Below are positions 58,958-64,000 of a stretch of 64,000 nucleotides of DNA, piece by piece. Source of the DNA: Ophioderma brevispina (lineage: Eukaryota; Echinodermata; Ophiuroidea; Amphilepidida; Ophiodermatidae). The stretch spans positions 1 to 64,000 of the forward strand of contig JAMKCH010014213.1 in assembly GCA_023653785.1 (NCBI GenBank), given 5' to 3'. Each line of letters opens with the position of its first letter. The first letter of the stretch is position 1. Under the pieces are notes generated by a model, which had not been told where the DNA came from, ran no database searches, and saw only the letters and a program-made list of their open reading frames with translations. A program made the position numbers and the translations under genes.

Positions 58958-61027
58958 GATTGATTTGAAGTTGGCTGATGAGCCTCTTTGTTGTTAAGAT
59001 AAGCATAGCGGTGGTCTTGGCTTCACTCAGCATGATTCTCCGGGTCTTGAGATATGTGCAAGTAGGGCCATGTCGGTAGCAAGTTGGTGTACCTTTTACT
59101 TCAACAATACTCAGCTTTACTGTCTCGAGTGAAGAAGACAAGAGCCTTCGGTGCACCATATTGTCTAGATTTGTTTGAGGTAAGTCAACGATATGCAATG
59201 TTACGGCACATGGGAGCCAACACTGAAACTTGTGGGATTCCGTTCCTCAGACGACGCAGTCCACTGGTCTGCCCATCACTGGTCTTGCTAGCATGTTACA
59301 TATGAATTGATTGTACAAGGTGACGATCCGAGATGGTCCGAGAAGCTTGAGTGTCAGACCCTGATGCCACACGGTGTCATGTTGCTGCAGTAGGTCCACC
59401 AAGATGACGCCTACCTTACGACGCTTTTCAATCTTTCCCTCCTCATTGTCATTTGTGAGTTTTAACGATCTGATGGATGTGCCCGGCCACTTAGAACATC
59501 CCGCTTGTTCATGCAGGGCAGATGGGATCGACGACTGCTCCCATCCGGGCCAGGATCAGCCTCTCAAGGAGTTTGAAGGAAACAACACAGTATGATATTT
59601 GGCGGTAGTTCTTGGGTTGTCAACAGGTTGTTTGCAATTGGTTTTGGGGATTGGCGATATAATTATCCCCTCCTCCAGATCAGGGTAAGGACTGTTTGGT
59701 GGGCAACATGTGTACACTCCTGGAGGCATTCAAGACATCGTGGGTCACAGTTCATCAGGATGTTTCATGTCCCTGGGCCTTTCCACTCTTTTGTTTAACT
59801 GAGTATCAGATATGAGTTTATCTATGAGAAGATTGTTTGAAAGTGACCCGTCCACGCAAGGGGCTCGACTAAGTTTGGTGATCTCTTTTTAACACAGCGA
59901 GTGTCTCCTTATCAATGTCCTTGAAACTACCATTTGCGAGGAGTTGCTCCAGGCATTTTCGATGATTTGGGAATTCTGCCGGTGAGGCGTTTATAGTCTT
60001 CCAGTCCTCACCAACTATTCAGGAGGGCACATGTGAGTGAGGGCCATGTGGTCCATGGGCTATGACGGCTGCTCATGATTTGAAAATTGCGGGGTTCGAG
60101 TCCCGCTGGCGGCCAATGTGTTTCGCCCTTAGTCACGGCTCTTTACCCTCAATTAACTCCTCTCTACCCAGGTGTATAACAATGGTTACCAGCCATTATT
60201 CCATTTGGGAAGGTAACAGACTCGTGGTAGAGGAGGTGTGTGCGATCCCCCCTACAGCAACATTACATGGTGTGAGTCTGGCCAATCGCTTCGAAAGAGA
60301 GATGGGCACTCCGTTCGCTGTGTACACAGGTCTGTCCCCTTTACCTTTACCTTTTAACTTACCACCCAACTATCAATTCCCTGGGACCGTCTCCTCTCCG
60401 CGCTCGCGACTGTTCCTTGTCCAAGCATTTGTCAGATCTAAGCCAGAAGCCTTGATTCGCTTCGTCAGAGTTCAGATTCATTGTAAAGCACCACATCCTC
60501 GGCAAGGATGGGCTGTATCTGCCGACGAAAACACGTGGATGGTCTTCTTTTGCTATCTAAATGAAGAGTTTACATAGTGCTGTGTAAGAAATGTTCAGGT
60601 TGGAGGAGGTTGGGGTCGGGAGGTTAGCACTTCTGACACGCACCAGATTCTCAAACTGGCCCCAGTCTGCCTTGCATAAGTTCCACCCAACGTTTTTACC
60701 TGGCGTTGTTGGTACAAACTCACAAGGCTATCCTGACGGAAATCGGGGGTCGAGAAACAGTACGGTGAACCGAAATGGCATCCATATTTAACAAAAAAAT
60801 GCAAGATCAGGATTTTAGCAATCCCGGACTGTTATGCTTCAGAAAATCTGTCGTCAAAGACCGATAGAACTTGTCATTGAACTGCTGGACAATGTTATCT
60901 TCTGGACTGCCCCAAAAAGGAAAAGATTCCCATGCATGGATTTATTATCGTGGAAAATGAAGTGAGCAAGACACTGTTTGAAATCGTCACCGTGAAGACA
61001 TGTCGTCGTAACTTGCAAAGCTCCCTT
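58957..61027 (-). mobile_element. Jockey-like LINE segment, tandem copy 2
   Basis: Second unit of the direct duplication. AGATGACGC..TACCTTACGACG is at 57331 and 59402, and CAAAAAGGAAAAGATTCCCA at 58841 and 60913. The right-end 115 bases of both units are virtually identical, while inner parts differ by many indels and substitutions. No intact ORF. Confidence 0.9.
60055..60560 (+). mobile_element. tRNA-headed SINE inside LINE, copy 2
   Basis: Better preserved than 57985-58490: GGCTATGACGGCTGCTCATG, then the exact B-box-like GGGGTTCGAGTCCCGC, TACCCAGGTGTATAACAATG and TTGGGAAGGTAACAGACTCG. The 171-codon ORF at 60062-60577 simply reads through this SINE and is not a gene. Confidence 0.78.
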
Positions 61028-61029
61028 AA

Positions 61030-62325
61030 ATTCTGAACTTTAGTCACGGAGTGGACATTTAGATTCACAAGATAAACTTTAAGAAAATTAAGTGTATCGA
61101 TTGTGATCACCATGTAATTGTTTGGACATTCCCAAATTTTCTTGAACAATCATATGAATCAAACAAAAGTAAAAAATATATTCTGCTCTTAAAATTCGGG
61201 AACTATTGTGTGTGTTTAAAACGTTTAAAGGATATTTCCGACCTAGCATCCATGTGATACCGAGCAGAAATTGCGCGTGTCGGTAAATTGAGCTGATTTT
61301 GAGATTATGCCATGGAGTTTGTGACGATTTCAAGTTGTAAAGAGCTTGAAATTTAAATAGGAATTGGGAAGTAGTAGTGAGCTGAAGCTCAAACTGGGAA
61401 TTGGAAAAGTAAAGGCAAGGAAAGGCTAGCTCGTCAGATTCTTACACATATTGGTTGTTGATGCGGCGAAAAATATCGCCTGGTCCAAAAATTTCAGAAC
61501 AACAGTTTTTAAACGAGTGCTTTGTTATTTGTAGTAATCAAAGTATAGTTTGAAATGGCCCAAGGAATATTTGAAACCTTGTTCAGTGTTGTTGATACAG
61601 TCAGTATTCATTGGAAAGCACGGTAACTATATTTAGCTTTTGACAGATGTGTAATTATGATGAGGTTAAGCAGGCATACTCTCAAAGCATATGAATTGGA
61701 AAACAGGATGACCAGAACCGTATAGAAATTGACTGTCAAAGGAGCAAATGGTTTCTCGAAAGAAGTCGGCCACAGATTTTGGTCAACAGGCCAAAGGCGA
61801 TGCCAATGGGTGTTCTTTCATTTATTCTTAAGAAAAAGTCACATGAAAGTAACCTGACTGATTTACTTGTCCTTGTCGTTATTTCTATACAAATATACTA
61901 TGTCAGAGTGGGCAGTCTCTACAATCGGGTAACAACGATTCAAATTGGCAACAGGGGTGCTGAAATCGGCAGCAACAGTTCCGCTTGCACATTGAAAGAG
62001 TGAATAAAATGATGCAAGCAAAAAAATCTAAATGTCATTGGAAAAAACCTTGGGGGTCCACACAAAACCCCAAAACTGTCATCTCTATAGAACATATTTC
62101 TACATCGAATAGTGAAATAATATTGCGAGGACACCCTCTAAACTGTTGTAAACAAATGGTTAAGAGCTGCATCAAATTCGTATTTTTTGCATTGCGATGA
62201 TCAACCCGGAGGGTTTGGGTAGTCTGGCAAGTCGAACTTCACTTAACGACAGCATTTTTCAGAAAAAAAGACAGGAGGTTCCAGCCGCCGCCGCTTACGG
62301 CGGTTCCGGAAAGTGTGGGTCTGAT
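61030..62325. other. Non-coding stretch
   Basis: No gene or repeat structure that I can support. Short ORFs only. Confidence 0.55.
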
Positions 62326-62349
62326 GTGTCAGACTGCGAAAGATATTGA

Positions 62350-62560
62350 AATTTAAAAACTACTTAGTTCTCCAGGTAGACAAGGATTGTATATATATTA
62401 ATCTTTCCCTGGAGATGGCCAGCGAACGTAAGTGTTGAAAAAAAAAAAAACATGTCCGCTTGGCCGGAATCGAACCGGCGGCCTTCGAATTAATGCACGA
62501 CTCTCTAACCGACTGAGCTATCAAGGCGGGTCGGTAAAGAAGAGGCGATAGAATAGCATC
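62350..62560 (-). mobile_element. tRNA-derived SINE (copy 3 of the 7.5-kb family)
   Basis: In reverse: TAGCTCAGTCGGTTAGAGAG (a well-kept A box), GAAGGCCGCC, then GGTTCGATTCCGGCCAAG (B box), an A-run equivalent, CCAGGGAAAGATT and GTCTACCTGGAGAACTAAGT. The head resembles a full tRNA 5' half to T arm, but the T-rich insert and SINE body that follow rule out a working tRNA gene. Best-preserved member of the family in this window. Confidence 0.88.
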
Positions 62561-62569
62561 TATCGGGTG

Positions 62570-64000
62570 TGTAGGTTTGCTAAAAGAGGGTTATCTAAAT
62601 TAGTACTGCGCGAGAGATTAACGTTATCAGATCGTCATAGCGAATGCATGCACATGAAACTAAATCTCAAAATTCCTCCGGAAAACGGAGGGGTTCTATG
62701 GAGTTTTGTATCAGAGGTAGTGCTATTTTTTGTTTGAAATGTTCTCGTATTGGGTCTGAACCTATAGAACCTAACGAGAAAATTAAAAAGGTTTTTGTCG
62801 GGTACTTCGGTGCTCGCAACGACGGAAAAGTGAACACTCAATCGCTACGGGCCGCACCCCTTTTCCCACATGCCTTTCGATATTATTCCAGTCTTGAGAC
62901 TTTTCAAGCGCTGTTTCAATTTACGCAACTTTTTTTTCAATTTTAGAAACAGACATACGTACTTACCACCGGACCGCCGAGCCCGGCCCCAGTCCCCGAT
63001 CAAGGATGGTTGCTTATAGCGCCCTCTTGATTTGACGCGACTGAGGCACCACCGCCACAGACGCCAGTCGCGAGCAAAGAGCGCCATCCGGGCCATCATC
63101 TTCTGTATGGACAACTTTGGGTATCCGATGTTGAAGATTTATATTCCCTCTGTGACGTTCCTAAAAGTGACGAATTCTTTTATTTTAAGCCTAACATTAT
63201 GATTTGTTAGTGTTTAGGGCATATATAAAAAGTATTTTCCTGTAGAAGTTTATATGGAGCACATATGGAACTATTTCTTACATAAATCCTTTATTTTTTA
63301 TTTTAATATTTCTTCCAGTGGTACTACCCCTGGATAACCATTGCAAATTTGTTAATTCAATTTAGTCTTTTTGTGTGCGCTGATCACGACCTGAGACACT
63401 GCACATTGTGCATCCATACTATATAATCATAAATTGCTTGTGGAATTCTTTTCAATATTTTCTTGTCGTTATACCATAATTGCAAACCATGCGTGCTTTT
63501 CGTTTTGCGGAAAAGCCGTGGTGGCAAGCACAAAAAACGTGGATGCTAAAGAGGACCCTGCTAAGCAAATCAAGGAAAACAACAGTTGTATCAGGGTGGT
63601 TGGTAACACAATACATAAAAGTAACTTAAGTAGGGTACAAGTAGTAACGATCCTAAACCAAAATGAAGTACGTTTTTACTTGGAATGCCGGTAGACAATC
63701 AAAACAAATCGGTGGCATTGTGTGACTTCGTCATCAGCAATTAGTTGGGTATCTTTGTCATCACCGAGTCACGGACTGAATGGAGATGGGCAGAGAAGAA
63801 AATTATGTAGATATTGCTAAATAATCCAGAATACGGTGATATAATAAAACGAGAAACTGTGAGTAAAAGTGTCAACATCTTTCGTTAAAATTCGCGACCC
63901 GATAATTGTAGTCAAAGTTCGATGGACGGTGCGGGGGGTCCAACTTGTACATTGGAAAATGGGTGTTTTATTCAGTTCTAAAAATATTTAACATACCTTG
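62570..64000. other. Non-coding stretch
   Basis: No gene is recognised. ORFs at 62644-62946 and 63434-63694 lack any familiar domain. A GC-richer patch covers 62960-63100. Confidence 0.5.

Noticed and set aside
60062..60577. 171-codon plus-strand ORF as a gene
   Set aside because: It reads through a tRNA-headed SINE, and the duplicate copy at 58 kb does not keep the frame.
62460..62530. Functional tRNA gene on the minus strand
   Set aside because: A and B boxes are good, but the acceptor stem is not closed and the head runs straight into a SINE body shared with 7.5 kb.

Overview
The window looks like a stretch of an animal nuclear genome: AT-rich, intron-rich and dominated by decayed transposable elements. 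There are no bacterial-style genes or operons, no rRNA and no CRISPR array. tRNA-headed SINEs, Jockey-like and CR1-like LINE tails, MITEs and the general repeat style suggest a marine invertebrate, perhaps an echinoderm or another invertebrate deuterostome. That placement is an inference and no species is claimed. Many coding-like stretches carry single-base frame slips, which may be real decay or uncorrected long-read indels.

The only host gene I can recognise is a basic leucine-zipper (bZIP) transcription factor of the ATF3/FOS/JDP2 type at 21228-23298 on the + strand. Three phase-0 exons are visible: an N-terminal exon, the DNA-binding basic region and the leucine zipper. The intron between basic region and zipper sits where it does in vertebrate ATF3 and BATF. 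A second, decayed copy lies about 16 kb downstream with its three exons at 37701-38004, 41067-41175 and 47937-48113. Its introns have been swollen by LINE insertions, it has an in-frame stop and a lost normal stop codon, and two of its splice acceptors lack AG. A CpG-rich segment with a perfect CRE/ATF palindrome (16487-16494) and a TCACGTGA box (20573-20580) lie upstream of the better copy.

Layout. 1-5 kb: simple repeats, a 36-bp minisatellite, a 5'-truncated LINE with a C-terminal zinc finger, and a CR1/L2-like LINE tail. 5.9-9 kb: an unassigned coding-like stretch, then a broken minus-strand Jockey-like LINE hit by two tRNA-SINEs. 9-16 kb: mostly non-coding, with a 455-bp direct duplication and a long hairpin. 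16-28 kb: possible regulatory DNA, an unassigned exon-like ORF, bZIP copy A and two MITEs (241 and 336 bp). 29.3-33.6 kb: an 891-bp foldback element abutting a plus-strand Jockey-like LINE, then a cluster of short palindromes. 34-48 kb: bZIP pseudogene B, interrupted by a minus-strand Jockey-like LINE that itself contains a CR1-like LINE. 48-56 kb: non-coding repeats and a SINE. 56-61 kb: a minus-strand Jockey-like LINE whose central 2.07 kb, SINE included, is tandemly duplicated. 61-64 kb: non-coding sequence with a third copy of the 7.5-kb SINE family.

The main result is a probable stress/immediate-early type bZIP locus duplicated in tandem, with one copy dead and the other of uncertain integrity, in a very repeat-rich neighbourhood. 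I found no convincing novel multi-gene system.
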